Origin: Megaleporinus macrocephalus
Lineage: Eukaryota; Chordata; Actinopteri; Characiformes; Anostomidae
Length of the DNA stretch: 64,000 bases
Assembly (NCBI GenBank): GCA_021613375.1
Contig: CM038722.1
Coordinates: 23,022,107-23,086,106, forward strand
Reading direction: 5' to 3'
Part shown: positions 1-11,040 of the stretch, one piece after another
Layout of the letters: each line of letters begins with the position of its first letter
Position numbering within the stretch: position 1 is the first letter of the stretch
The notes under the pieces: model-generated
Databases searched by the model: none
Seen by the model: the letters and a program-made list of their open reading frames with translations, nothing else
Told to the model about the DNA's origin: nothing
Made by a program: the position numbers and the translations under genes

Positions 1-1440
1 TTCCTTTTTTCCTCTTTATGTTGGATCCCTCCTTTATCTGAGTTCACACTCTAAAGAAATACAAGAAAGATAAAATTAAGTATATCATTTTTTTCTAAAA
101 TACTTACATATTCAGTACCAAATTTATATTTAGTTCTGTTTTCATGTTAACTAATACAGTGTCTTCCTTTTTTTCTCTTCATGTTCTATTTTCCACTTTT
201 CTGAGTTTACACTCTGAAGAAGTACGAGAAAGAAGATGTTAGGTAAAACATTTTCTAGAATACTTACATATTCAGTACTAAAATTATATTTAGATCTGAT
301 TAAACTAATACAGTGTGTTCCTTTTTTCCTATTCATGTTGAATCCCCTCCTTTATCTGAGTTCACACTCCGAACAAGTACGAGACACATAAAGTTAAGTA
401 TATAACTTTTCTAGAATACTTATATATTCAGAACAACAAATATATTTAGTTCTGATTTCATGTAAACTAATACAGTGTCTTCCTTTTTTCCTCTTTATGT
501 TGGATCCCTCCTTTATCTGAGTTCACACTCTAAAGAAGTACAAGAAAGATAAAGTTAAGTATATCATTTTTTTCTAAAATACTTACATATTCAGTACCAA
601 ATTTATATTTAGTTCTGATCAAACTAATACAGTGTGTTCCTTTTTTCCTCTTCATGTTGAATCCCCTCCTTTATCTGAGTTCACACTCTGAACAAGTACA
701 AGAAAGATAAAGTTAAGTATATATATATTTCCTAGAATACTTATATATTCAGAACAACAAATATATTTAGTTCTGTTTTCATGTTAACTAATGCAGTGTC
801 TTCCTTTTTTTCCTCTTCATCTTCTATTTTCCACTTTTCTGAGTTTACACTCTGAAGAAGTACGAGAAAGAAGATGTTAGGTAAAACATTTTCTAGAATA
901 CTTACATATTCAGTACTAAAATTATATTTAGTTCTGATCAAACTAATACAGTGTGTTCCTTTTTTCCTATTCATGTTGACTCCCCTCCTATATCTGAGTT
1001 CACACTCCGAACAAGTGCGAGAAACATAAAGTTAAGTATATAACTTTTCTAGAATACTTATATATTCAGAACAACAAATATATTTAGTTCTGATTTCATG
1101 TAAACTAATGGTTGTCTTTCTTTTTTCTTCTGCATGTTCTATCACACTCTTTTCTGAGTTCACACTCTGAAGAAGTACAAGAAAAAAAGTGTTAGGTAAA
1201 ACATTTTCTGGAATACTTTCATATTCAGTACAACAATTATATTTAGTTCTGATTAAACTAATACAGTGTGTTCCTTTTTTTCTCTTCATGTTCTGGTTTC
1301 CTCTTTTCTGAGTTCACACTCTGAAGAAGAATAAGAAAGATAAAGATAAGGTATATAATTTTTTCTAGAATACTTATATATTCAGTACAAAAATTATTAG
1401 TTCTGATTTCATGTAAACTAATACAGTGTCTTTCTCTTTT
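1..1440. repeat. ~160-bp satellite array, unit 1 (about 9 monomers)
   Basis: A core of the form CTAGAATACTTAYATATTCAG recurs near 93, 252, 410, 571, 732, 891, 1051, 1209 and 1365, so the monomer is close to 160 bp. Monomers fall into types by the sequence after CAGTGTSTTCC: A (GTTGGATCCCTCC or GTTGAATCCCCTCC), B (TGTTCTATTTTCCAC) and C (CTGCATGTTCTATCTCAC). The array begins before the window. It stops abruptly at the L2 LINE 3' sequence at 1441. The same boundary occurs at 26101 and 45401. Confidence 0.93.
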
Positions 1441-2075
1441 CCTAAACTGCCCACCTGTTCAGACAGACACTGAGCGAACACTGACTGCCAGGTTCTCCTG
1501 CCACCCAAGTCACCCACCAGACTGATCGGCGGGCCCTGCTGTTACCTGTGTCATACCAGCTACCTAGCCTCAGACTAGCTGTCTAACCTCCATTCTAGAC
1601 TTTATTGAAATGAACATGGACTCTAACTAGTTAGCACTAACCCTCTACCTTCATTAACTATCATCATCACTCTCACTGTTCTTCATCTGTACTACACTTA
1701 CTCTAGTTCTATCAGATTATGATTATATAAGCACACCTGAGCAGCTGAACAGAAGTATATGGTGGTACAGTCAGTATCAGTACTGTATGAGTTGTTTGAC
1801 CAGAGGAGGATGGGTCCCCCTTGTGAGTCTTGGTTCCTCCCAAGGTTTCTTCCTCCAGCTCTGAGGGAGTTTTTCCTTGCCACTGTCGCCTATGGCTTGC
1901 TCACCGGGGGTTTCTATGATTTTTAAGACTTTCTTCTATGTTTTTATTTTCTTTTTATGATTATTTATGCTCTGTGGATCTTTTCTTATCACTAAGTTCC
2001 TGTAAAGCTGCTTTGTGATGACATCAGTTGTAAAAAGTGCTATACTAATAAATGTGACTTGTCTTGACTCTCTGC
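1441..2075 (+). mobile_element. L2-clade LINE, 3' untranslated end
   Basis: The stretch 1780-1910 (GGAGGATGGGTCCCCCTTG, then a CAAGGTTTCTTCC-type block and a TTTTTCCTTGCCACTG block) is a very common teleost LINE 3' UTR sequence. The end at about 1995-2075 carries the usual GTAAAGCTGCTTTGTGATG / AAAGTGCTATACTAATAAA terminus followed by a TGACTTGTCTTGAC tail. No coding part remains. The assignment to the L2 (Maui-like) clade is from memory of fish repeats. Confidence 0.75.
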
Positions 2076-2215
2076 TGCTCTGTCTGTGTTTGTATTGCAA
2101 CCTACTGAAACCCATGCACTTACTCCTCGCTTCCCTGGGAAAATGTGATGGCCATCAGGTCTTCTTAATTCACATCTGATATTTAAATAACACATAGGTA
2201 ATATTACAAGCACCT

Positions 2216-2743
2216 GTGAAACATTTCAAATTAAGAAATGTATTATCTATGTTTAATGCTGAAAAGTTGGCATATGACTTTATAACCTCAAGGCTAGATT
2301 ACTGTAATGCATTATTGTCAGGATGCTCCAACGGGAACCTGAAAAAACTTCAGTTAGTTCAGAACGCTGCAGCTAGAGTACTAACTAAAACCAGGAAATT
2401 CAATCACATCAGTCCAGTTTTATCAGCTACACTGGCTTCCTGTTAAATTCCGTATCCACTATAAAATTCTTTTACTGACGTATAAAGCCCTGCACGGTCT
2501 CGCACCGGAGTACCTGCAAGATCTTATTTCCTATTATGAACCACCACACTTACTCAGATCACAGGATGCTGTTTTTCTAATAGTTCCATAAATTCATTGG
2601 AGTTCAATGGGGGGAGAGCTTTTTCCTACAAAGCCCCCAAACTGTGGAATAATCTCCCAGTTAATGTTCAGGTCTCTGACACAGTCTTAATATTTAAGTC
2701 TAGACTGAAAACATATTTATTTAGTTTAGCTTTTGGTAATTAA
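2216..2743 (+). pseudogene. L2-clade LINE reverse transcriptase, C-terminal fragment
   Basis: The translation contains SRLDYCNALLSG and LQLVQNAAARVLT, which mark the end of the reverse transcriptase in L2/CR1-type LINEs. After 'HISPVL' the frame breaks near 2420. It continues in another frame as LHWLPVKFRI, then KALHGLAPEYLQDL, and after a TAA near 2590 as APKLWNNLPV and FKSRLKTYLFSLAFGN, ending at the TAA at 2741-2743. Endonuclease and most of the RT are absent, so this is a 5'-truncated, dead insertion. Unit 2 keeps only the last half of it, and unit 3 has lost it entirely. Confidence 0.88.
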
Positions 2744-3491
2744 TCTTCCTCTATAGATAAAGGCAGGAGATCTGGGGGTTCTTGGACACAGAGGTTTATG
2801 GTAAACTGAGATGTTGGTGCTGTTGTCCCACCACTTCACATGATCACACAGGTTTGTTGACAGTGGAGTGGGGGGATCCCAGTGTGGGGGGATCCCAGGG
2901 TGCTCTCATGTCCATGTTATCTTCTGATTCTCTCCTTTTAGTTTAGGCTGTTATAGTTAGATCTGCCGGAGTCACCAACCACACTCTAAAATTCTGAATA
3001 TTCATATTCACTTCACCCCACCATCACCAGCCAGCTCTCCTGTCCATCTGTGTCAACTGCTACACCCTCAGTTACATCACTGTGCCATCCAGATGCACCA
3101 GCATTGAGATAGGATGGACTGTTTCAGCTCACGCCCACTTTACATAAAGCCTCAGTCATAGATTGCCTCAGTCAGAGACTGCCTCTACCTGTGCACCGTC
3201 CAAAGCTTTGTCATCCAGATTTCATACAGAGACTCTTCTTTGGTATTTAGTTTATTGAACTGTAAATACTGTTTACCAGAGGAGGATGGGTCCCCCCTTG
3301 TGAGTCTTGGTTTCTTCCAAGGTTTCTTATTCCAGTCTGAGGGAGTTTTTTCTTGCCACTGCTGCCTCTGGCTTGCTCACCGGGAGATATATATGTTGTA
3401 ACTGTCTGTTTTCAAAACTTCTTTAAAGCTGCGTTAAGACAACATCGTTATAAAAAAAGGCTAATCAAATAAACATGAATTGAATTGAATT
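2744..3491 (+). mobile_element. 3' UTR and tail of the same L2 LINE
   Basis: This follows the LINE ORF remnant directly. It contains a second diverged copy of the GGAGGATGGGTCCCCCC / TTTTTTCTTGCCACTGC block (3280-3385). It ends in AAATAAACATGAATTGAATTGAATT, a typical L2 oligomeric tail. Compared with unit 2 it lacks about 100 bp around 3005. Confidence 0.75.
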
Positions 3492-4437
3492 CTGCTGTTG
3501 CCTCAGAGTCTGTCCTAATTTCGTTTCACTTGTTGATGTTTTCACTTTTTTGATGCAGAGGATTCAACCTTGTTTGTTTCTTGTGTTTTTTGTGCTGAAT
3601 AATAAACACAATTCTTCATTTGTCACAATTTGGCTTCTCAAACTTATAACTCAGAATGTTTCACCAGCACTGGTGTTCTACCAGTTTACTCTACCCATAG
3701 AGTGGTCCGGCCTGACATGCTCATATCATTAGTATTAGTGCAGTATCTCAGTGTTTCAAACATTATATTGTGTTGTTAATGTTGATTCAGTTCAGGCTTA
3801 ATATCAATACTGACTCCCTGATAAGCTGATTTAGGCTATTAAAACACCCCAAATATTATTTTAATACCAGTGACATTTTCTAGTAACATCATTTACCAAA
3901 TTGTTATATTGAAATTTTCTTGTTTATTTTTTTAACTATCTACATTTTAAAGAAGCTGGTGAAGAAGAAGCTGAAGGTCAGTGCCAGAATGTAAATGCTG
4001 CCTCTTTTAATGTGAAACTAGAAATTTAAACAAGATGCTGATTATTAAAAACTGACGTTGGTCTCATAGTTTTAATTCTGATATTTTGGATGAGGAGTTT
4101 TAAACTATCAAATTATCCTACATGAAAATTTAGACATTGAGCTACTAATAAATACATACTATAGAAGAACATTTCAACAAAGATTATTTTACTTTATGTG
4201 TATTTCAACCGCTGCTATGGCAACACCAAATTTTAAATTGCTGCATCAACGTTAAAAAGCTAAATATGAAATGTCCTCTCTTTTCTGTACTACTGCAGAA
4301 ACATTGCAGCTCTACATAACAGCTTCCCTTGGAGCACAAGCTTCTCTTATATAGAGATAAATTCTAAACACAACAACAGAACAATGATTTCTGGTTGCAG
4401 GTGATGATACACCGATAATGAAAACTTGTTTTAGGAC
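3492..4437. other. Non-coding stretch with one weak exon candidate
   Basis: This is AT-rich sequence shared by all three units. The only coding-like piece is about 3953-4029, reading EAGEEEAEGQ after a TTTTAAAG splice-acceptor-like site. Here it is stopped after KLEI by a TAA. The unit 3 copy is open for longer (see 46880-47001). Nothing else was recognised. Confidence 0.4.
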
Positions 4438-4752
4438 ATTTTATTCCTCCTTTGGTAGCAATTACAGCCTCAAGTCTTTTAGAGTATGGTGCTACAAGCT
4501 TGGTACACCTATTTTTGGACAGTTTCTAACATTCTTCTTTGCAGAACCTCTCAAGCTCCATCAGGTTGGATAGGGAGTGTCTGTGCACAGTCATTTTCAG
4601 ATCTTTACAGAGATGTTCAATCAGGTTCAAGTCTGAGCTCTGGCCAGAGTGGCTTCCATTTGGCCATTCTACCATACAGGCCTGATTGGTGGAGTGCTGC
4701 AGAAATGGTTGTCTTTCTGGAAGGTTCTCCTCTCTCCACAGAGCAACACTGA
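4438..4752 (-). pseudogene. Tc1-type transposase, C-terminal fragment
   Basis: The minus strand encodes the end of a Tc1/mariner transposase: a degenerate WP-x-QS-x-DLNLIEHL motif holding the third catalytic acidic residue, then DLKMTVHRHS, NLMELERFC and a KRLEAVIA tail. Only about 100 of the usual ~340 residues remain. No terminal repeats or TA duplication were seen around it. It belongs to a different Tc1 family from the element at 12940. Confidence 0.85.
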
Positions 4753-4984
4753 AGCACTGTCAGAGTGACCCATGGGTGCTTGTTTAATGTATCATTTCAG
4801 GTATATCAAAAGTTTGTCTTTGTTAGTCAATCAAACATTTGTAGACTAAAGTCTTATCTGTTTATAAGAAATGTAGTTTGTATTAAACCATTTCCTCTTT
4901 TATTAAAACTAAACGATACAAATATTTTATATTTACGTCTATTTCATAATGTACATGCACAACATTCAGATTAATGAAATGTTC

Positions 4985-5275
4985 TATGAGACGTCCATTC
5001 AAGCTGTCCAGCGTGTCCAGAGAATGATTGTTATTGTACGTGCACACAGATATCCATCCATGCTGAAGAATGACTTCCACCCCCATTCATAAGACTCTGT
5101 CAGCACTGGACAGCTCCTTCAGAGACAGACTGCTTCACTCCAAGTGTGTATCGCAGGTCCTTCCTTCCTGCTACTGTTTAACTCTACAACCAGCACTGCT
5201 CCCAGCTGACCACACATACACAGCAGACCACATACACACACACTTAAACTCTACACACTTAAACTCTACACAGTT
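4985..5275 (+). pseudogene. LINE-like ORF2 C-terminal fragment
   Basis: The translation contains AHRYPSML, LSALDSSFRDRLLHSKC and (after frame shifts) a PSCYC-TL region. This resembles the extreme C-terminus of fish non-LTR ORF2 proteins (H-P-x-x-x-L-SALxSSFxxRLLHxKC, then FLPxAxxLYN). Frames are broken in this copy. It ends in CACACACTTAAACTCTACA repeats and an AATAAAG at 5280. The clade is uncertain. Confidence 0.5.
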
Positions 5276-5361
5276 ATAGAAATAAAGATTCTTGTTCATC
5301 AGAACTCTCTGATAAAGTCTCTGCTCTGCAATGTCATCTGTGTTAAGTTAAAACGTTAATT

Positions 5362-5390
5362 AGGGTCCATGCACACAGTATAGGGACCCT
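5362..5390. repeat. AGGGTCC / GGACCCT inverted repeat
   Basis: AGGGTCC at 5362-5368 pairs with GGACCCT ending at 5390, around a short loop. The same hairpin lies at about 29810-29838 and 48315-48343. It may be the edge of an old repeat. No function is implied. Confidence 0.45.
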
Positions 5391-5408
5391 ACGGCTTTCT
5401 CACATTTT

Positions 5409-5665
5409 TGCTTCATTTTTCCTTTCCTCTGGAGCAAAAACCTTTTCTCTCCTCTTCTCTCTCCCTTTCTACCTCTTTCACTCTGTCTATATCTGTCTAT
5501 CTACACCTGGTCTACAACTCTCTAACCCTCAATAACTCTTTCTCTGTCTACAACTTTCTCTTTCTTTCTGGATCTGTCTCTCTACACCTCTCTCCCTCTC
5601 TATCTATCCCTCTACAACTCTTCCACTATCTCTCTACAGATGTCTCTCTGTTCTTCTACAACTCG
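5409..5665. repeat. Pyrimidine-rich low-complexity tract
   Basis: This is a long TCTCTCTCC / CTACAACTCTC run, strongly C+T biased on the plus strand. ORFs made mostly of Leu, Ser and Phe here are composition artefacts. The tract is followed by 5690-6234, which is AT-rich sequence in which I see no gene. Confidence 0.75.
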
Positions 5666-6235
5666 CTCCAGGGGATAACTCTGTTGTGGATAACGAGTGC
5701 AGCTGCAGTTACTCGAGTGACTACAGTTTTTATAACTTAAGTTGTTTTTAGGATTTTTGCTCTGCGTTTACTTTTATGAAGTTAGTCTCCTGAATTTCCA
5801 CCTTAGCAAAAATAAGTATATTACCCACATATGGAGCAGAAATGTAACAATACAATCATGTTGGTTCATACTTTTCAACATTTGGAAGTCTGTTCACTAT
5901 GTGAACATCTCCGATGCCGTGAGCAGAGAGAGAACTCCTAGGCCATTTGGGTGTTTGAGTTTGTTTTTCCATTCATATTTTTTCTTGAGCATTTACAAAA
6001 AAAAATAAATAAATAAAAACCGTGGATAGAAAACCAAGTACTGGATGCAGTGCTAGTGTCATTCTGAAATTTTCAAAAAAGAACTGTAATTGAAGATTTT
6101 GCTTGTGGCTTAGCGTTGCTTGGCTTTAATTCACTAACATGTTACCCTGACAGATCTGCCGGCATAAATCTAACGACATAGTGGCTTATGTAAACATATG
6201 AGACTGCACAGCTGTGTCCTAATGTAGTATTTCAG

Positions 6236-6715
6236 AATCTGTGTCAAATTATGATTTTAAGTCTGCAAATACTTTGATTGCTCATGAAGCAAGCGTGAAA
6301 GGCACAAAATACAGAAAGAACATGGTTGTTATTATCAGTGAGGGCAGTGAGGGGCTTGAGATTGGAAAGATAGTACTCCACAATAATTCAGCAGTATATT
6401 TACAAAGTTCAAGCAGTTCTGTCTGAAGATGATATTGAGTTGTATCTCCGTACCATCCATCAAGAATTCATATTACTCAACAAAAATAGTATTTTGTCAA
6501 AATGATCAAAATATCTTTGCTGTCAGTCGTTACTCTTTATGTGTTTTGTTTCAGGTGAGAAAACATCTGGCCATAGTGACCACTGGATGGTCAGTACTGA
6601 GGGACACATTATCCATGAGGGCATACAGCCAACTTTCTTGTTTTCCACATTCTACAGCTTCAATCTTCAATATCATAAAGAAGCTGCATGTACACTCAAA
6701 TTCATTTAAATGTGT
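6236..6715 (+). pseudogene. Two-exon fragment of an unnamed fish protein family
   Basis: After an acceptor (TATTTCAG, 6228-6235) the plus strand reads ...VKGTKYRKNMVVII..., GLEIGKIVL, and then, with frame breaks, EDDIELYLR. A second acceptor (GTTTCAG before about 6556) opens GEKTSGHSDHW..., IQPTFLTG-like, STFYSFNLQYHKEAACTL. The pattern resembles a C-terminal module seen in multicopy, uncharacterised fish proteins. I cannot name it. This copy is the most decayed. Part of the second exon ('FLTGLAAV' in unit 3) is deleted here, and the first exon lacks the segment 'ILMAHFEE...LLLLGMF' present in units 2 and 3. Confidence 0.45.
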
Positions 6716-7596
6716 TCCTTTCACACTTACTTCACAATTCTGATGGTAAGGTTTAACATAGTCAAGTACTATAAAATATGTAATATGTAAATATGTTGTA
6801 TAAGAACAAATAGACAGAATGCCTATGTTAGTGGGTCACCATTGTTGAAATGTTGAGTAATATGGTTGCGCTAGACCCTGTACTTGGTTCTTGGTTCTTG
6901 GTTCACTGAATGAGCAACAACAAGCTAAAAGTCTCTTTCAGCTTTTTCAGATGTATCCATGTGTTACTCCTGCCATTTCTCACTCAATGTAGGGCCCAAA
7001 GTGTAGAGTTTATTGCAACCTTATGACCACTCTTGCAATGTGCACTGCCTTCAATCGTTTTGATTAAATTATTTATAATTAATGATTGATCTATGGTTTT
7101 TTATGTGTGTTTTTATTGGTGCAACATCTTAAAAGAAATGACAATTTTCAAATTTAATTTGGTTTATATTACATGATTTAACCATATAGGACATGTACAC
7201 TACATCAAAGCTTAAGTCCTAACAGCAGATCAGGTGTGTTAGATTAGTGTTTTAAATAAATTTGTTGAGATCTTAGATCTCCTGGGCCGACAATAGTCAG
7301 CCATATACACCCATACACATAGTCATATGATCCATCTATTGTTATAAGCTTGACATCTTAATGATAGCAGAACCATTTTTGATATTATCTGTAATCATTT
7401 TCAAAAAGGTTTTATACAGAACCATACACAACACATTATCCATCAATCTGTGAACAATTTCATCATGAAAAAAACAATATAAGCATGCAAATAGTTCCTT
7501 CAGTGTTCATGCTTTTATATAGAAACATTGTTTTACTAAAGAATTCTTAAAAAAAACGTATTTGTTGTATTTTCTTTGCTTGTTTTATCTTTTTAG
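6716..7596. other. Intron-like AT-rich sequence
   Basis: No gene was recognised. The stretch is conserved in all units and ends in a polypyrimidine tract and TTTTTAG acceptor at 7596. The DDE catalytic core of the integrase, which should lie upstream of the next exon, was not found here. Confidence 0.5.
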
Positions 7597-7750
7597 AGCC
7601 CTTTGCAAACTGGTTCAAAAGAAACCAAAGGAATGGGACAAGCACTTTGATGCTGTCCTGTTTGGACAAGTGATTACAAAGTACTCTCCATATTTTCTTA
7701 TGTTTGGGAGAGAGGCTCGCTACCCCTCAGAGGTCCCCTAACACTACAGG
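7597..7750 (+). pseudogene. Ginger/GIN-like integrase, end of the catalytic domain
   Basis: The exon starts at a TTTTTAG acceptor (phase 2) and reads ALCKLVQKKPKEWDKHFDA, then TKYSPYFLMFGREARYPSEVP. This is the hallmark end of GIN1/KRBA2-like and Ty3/Gypsy-related integrase cores. The next codon is TAA (7739-7741) where the family has an acidic residue. After it HYR leads into a GT donor at 7751. This copy lacks 15 bp (residues LRTKK of unit 3) after 'VLFG', an in-frame deletion shared with unit 2. Presence of introns favours a Ginger-type transposon or a host GIN-like gene over an LTR retroelement. Confidence 0.82.
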
Positions 7751-7872
7751 GTTAGAGTACAAGTTTCACATTTTTGGAAGCATATTTAAATTTTGGGGAA
7801 TAAAAATAAATTAATATCACACGTTGTACATATTTCAATAAATTTGTGTGTAAAATTAAATCTATTTTTCAG

Positions 7873-8897
7873 ATTGATAGCACTGCTGAGGACATAGTGG
7901 CCTCTGAAGACATCACAGAATGTGTCCTAAGGTTAATTGAGATATTGTCTCATGCAAAGGAAAATATTGAGAAAACTCAAGAAAAAATGAATAAAAGGCA
8001 ACAAAAGTCTTCACTCCCCAAATTTAGTATTGGGGACAAAGTGTGGAGGCTCAATGTAAGAAGCCAGCAAAGAAAAGGGGGCAAGGTCCCCCTACTTGGG
8101 TCCATACACCATCACATCCCTTGAGGGTAAAAGCACTGACCTGGAGGATGACCATGCTATTGCCATACCCAAAATTACTACAGACCATTTGCAGCATCAT
8201 TGTGAGGAGACGCCACACATCCCTCATAAGCTGCAGAAAGCCTCCAGCAGCAAGCACATATCTACTTCCATGGTAGCACCTGTCATTGTAGCCACAACAG
8301 GCCCCACAATCTCCGTGGTTCCAGATGTCTCTGCCGCCCCTGCAACTGTACCAGTCGCTGCCGCCTCTCAGGTCACCATTAATCCTGCAGTCCCTTCAGT
8401 CACCTTGACCCAGGCTGTCTTTCCAGACTCCGTAAGCCCTGTTGCCTCTCCAGTCTGCGTTACGCCTGCCATCTGTCCAGTCTCAGTTACCCCTGCTGTC
8501 TCTCCAGTCTGCGTTACGCCTGCCATCTGTCCAGTCTCAGTTACCCCTGCTGTCTCTCCAGTCTGCGTTACGCCTGCCATCTGTCCAGTCTCGGTTACTC
8601 CTGCTGTCTCTCCAGTCTCAGTTACCCCTGCTGTCTCTCCAGTTTGCGTTACACCTGCCGTCTGTCTAGTCTCAGTTACCCCTGCCGTCTCTCCGGTCTC
8701 TGTTCAACCTGCCATCTCTAAGTCTGCTGTAATCCATGCTGTCTCTTCGGTCCCCATAACCCCTGTTATCTCTCCAGTCTCCATAAATTCTGCTAAATCT
8801 CCAGACACTGCAACCCTGTCATCTACAAAAGCCACTGTCATCTATTCAGAAGAGGTTAGCATACCAGTGTCCGAATCCAACACTGATAAAGATCAAG
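7873..8897 (+). pseudogene. Ginger/GIN-like exon: integrase C-terminal domain and Pro/Val repeats
   Basis: Acceptor at 7872, donor GTATGT at 8898. Joined in phase 0 to the previous exon, it reads IDSTAEDIVA, then a helix-rich stretch, FSIGDKVWRLNVRSQQRKGGK and a GPY/F-type domain (LGPYTITSLEGK). Next come a His-rich linker, nine-residue PV(S/C)VTPA(V/I)(S/C) repeats and a Ser/Thr-rich tail. A net 5-bp loss at about 8085 (where unit 3 has the codons for LELNY) shifts the frame between VWRLN and GPYTI. The rest stays open to the donor. Confidence 0.83.
8433..8712 (+). repeat. Coding minisatellite, 27-bp half units / 54-bp units
   Basis: The higher-order unit encodes PVCVTPAICPVSVTPAVS (18 residues), made of two related 9-residue halves. 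About ten clean half-units are present here, against about 12 in unit 3 and about 31 in unit 2. The length is a multiple of 3, so copy-number change keeps the frame. Confidence 0.9.
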
Positions 8898-8987
8898 GTA
8901 TGTCTGTAGTTCTACTGCAATAAAATGTTAAAAAGTAAAAGAGATTTTATGTGTATAAAAATCAGTAAGCATTCATATGTAACATCC

Positions 8988-9259
8988 ACACTCCCCTCCA
9001 AAAGTATTGGAATAGTGAGGCCAATCCCTTTATTTTTGCTGTAGACTAACACATTTGGGATTGGTCTCACTATTCCAATATAAAAGGTGCAATCTTCTGA
9101 ACTGTGCATCAAATCCAGATGTAAATACCTGGAAATAAAAGCTGAAATGTTGATATTTTGTCTCATAATCATCTTTAAATGTCAAACCCAAATGTTTTGA
9201 GTCTACAGCAAAAATAAAGACAATGGCCTCATTGTTCCAATACTTTTGGAGGGGAGTGT
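8988..9259. mobile_element. Palindromic Tc1/mariner-type MITE
   Basis: The left end ACACTCCCCTCCAAAAGTAT is the inverse of the right end (TACTTTTGGAGGGGAGTGT, 9241-9259), flanked by TA on the right. The two arms are also inverse to each other inside (TTGCTGTAGACTAA...; GAGTCTACAGCAAAAATAA). No coding capacity. It sits in the intron after the repeat exon in all three units, so the insertion predates the amplification. Confidence 0.85.
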
Positions 9260-9400
9260 ATATTCAAATGGAATGCATTCATTTAGGATTGCATGATCAT
9301 GGCAATATTTTTATAAATTTGTACCCCTGTTTTATGTTAAATCATATGAATGGAAATTAATTTATTTACTTTATTTGTTATCTACTGTTTACTCTCACAG

Positions 9401-9520
9401 TTGTGAGAGAAGTCTGGTAGGGCAAAGATGTGTATGTGCTCCTAGCAAAAAATAGGGCCATACAAACTCTACTTTAGTGACATACGGCGCACTGCTCCTA
9501 ATATGGAGCTTGAAAGTGAG
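9401..9520 (+). pseudogene. Ginger/GIN-like linker exon
   Basis: Acceptor CTCTCACAG ends at 9400. The split codon G|TT is in phase with the previous exon. It reads VVREVW, then a TAG, then GKDVYVLLAK. One extra A in a run of six shifts the frame, after which IGPYKL-like, SDIRRTAPNMELESE follows to 9520. The site after GAG is TTAAGG rather than GTAAGG, so the donor appears lost. All of this damage is shared with unit 3. Confidence 0.62.
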
Positions 9521-9784
9521 TTAAGGTCATAATGGACAGCTCAATTTGCATACTAATAATTCAGTTGTGTATTCATTTTGTATTATGAGGCTAGTATTTT
9601 TTTTTTATTTTGTTTATATTATGTAGTTATGAGAGAACTGCAGTATAAGTGATAAATGATGATGTCTGGTATCACTATCTGTAATAGGGAAGCAATAAAC
9701 TGTATGTAGTTCATAAAGCAAAAAATGAAATATGGCTATTTTAGAATTATTTCAATTTAGCATTATTAAACTTGTCCACACCCT

Positions 9785-9890
9785 TCAAGGACCAGCCAGG
9801 CTTATGCTCTAACCTGGTTCTGGAGGCCCTTTGCCCTGTACTTTTTAGTTTCCCTGCTCCAGGGCCAGGATTGAAGAACACTGCTCTATA
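9785..9890. mobile_element. Remnant of a fish palindromic DNA repeat
   Basis: CTCTAACCTGGTTCTGGAGG ... CCCTGTACTTTTTAGTTTCC and CAGGGCCAGGATTGAAGAAC are the two arm ends of a common fish MITE type (CCTGGTCCTGGAGG / CCAGGATTGAGAA), here internally deleted. Assignment is from memory of the motif. Confidence 0.45.
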
Positions 9891-10120
9891 CCAATAAACC
9901 TGTAAAAGTATTCATTATCGTTAATATAGAGGTTTCTAAAGTTTCTAAAGAGGTTTCTAAAGTTTGTGGTTTCATGTTGTACACAGTTTTGTGCTTTGCC
10001 AAAATACTTAATCCAACTTGTTTATTATTTATGTTATGAGATGTAGAGAACTGCTATAACATGTTTCACTTACCAGTGCAACTGAACCTTTTATGTCTTT
10101 TTCTTGGTTGTTTCTGTCAG

Positions 10121-10879
10121 GTCATGAATGCCTATATGCACCTTATAATTAAAGACTACAATAGGCAGTCCCAGGAGAAGGCCATGGCCATTGATACATT
10201 TGAGATGGCCAATATCTGGAGTTTCAAGAGGACAAAAGTAAAATTTTGTGAATTACTTTTTTGTTATGCAATAATAAACATTTTTTTATATTTAATGGAA
10301 ATGTTTTTAAAAGAGTAACTATTTTTAACTTTTAGCTGGATCCACTGATATATTTTTTGGGATCATTAATGCGAGCCACCACTGGACACTGATGGTAACA
10401 GTGGCTGAAGTACTTCGTTTACTTTTTACAACATTATTTACTAATGGTCATTCATGTAGGCATACATTTGATATTTCTTTACTTATTAATTCATACAGTT
10501 TCATCTGCTGACCATTACCTTCATTACTAGTTTAAATTGTGTATGTGTGTAGATAGGTAAGTGTGTTTCTTTGCATTTGATATATTTTATTTATAATATA
10601 TAAAAGGTTGTGATCCCATCAGAGAAGAAGGTTCTCTACTTAGATCCTCTATGAGAGAGTACAAACAACCTGAAAAGGTGTCAGGAGGTGACAAAGTAAA
10701 ACTAGCTCTCTGTGAGAATGTGAATAACTGTTTCTCTACTTTTTTTTCACTTAGTCATTTATGTGTATTTCAGGTCATTAATGAGACAAAGAGGACTGAA
10801 TGTGTCTAGATGGAAATACAACACAGTCTCACACCCGTACCAAAAGGACTGCACTTCCTGTGGGTCTTTTGTGCTGAAA
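10121..10879 (+). pseudogene. Ulp1-like C48 cysteine peptidase exons of the Ginger/GIN-like gene (unit 1)
   Basis: Four exons are visible: 10121-10237 (VMNAYMHLIIKDYN, AIDTFEMANIWSFKR), 10336-10394 (LDPLIYF, then in another frame GIINASHHWTLM), 10607-10695 (VVIPSEKKVLYLDPL, then TGA at 10652-10654) and 10774-10879 (SLMRQRGLNVSRW, HPYQKDCTSCGSFVLK). Most exon edges have AG/GT with matching phases. HHW, LDP, Gln and the Cys six residues after it match the His-Asp-Gln-Cys arrangement of Ulp1/SENP deSUMOylating peptidases. The TGA replaces the GGA of unit 3. Small indels break the second exon. It cannot make a working enzyme in this state. Confidence 0.82.
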
Positions 10880-11040
10880 GTAAGTTTTACTGGATAGGAA
10901 AAGAGTAATGCCTTACTCTAAGCACTGGAGCACATTGAAGAGAGGAGAGCATGCAACCTTCCACTTTTTTAAATTACAAGATAAATAAATAAATATACTT
11001 ACATGGCAGAACTGGAGCTGTCAATTATTAATTTTATAGC

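Noticed and set aside
5408..5740. 110-codon Leu/Ser/Phe-rich ORF
   Set aside because: Product of the pyrimidine-rich tract. Frames differ in the other units.
7597..8897. Retroviral or Ty3/Gypsy provirus as the source of the integrase exons
   Set aside because: The exons are separated by introns with good splice sites, followed by Ulp1 and PHD exons, with no LTRs, gag or RT nearby. A Ginger/GIN-type origin fits better.
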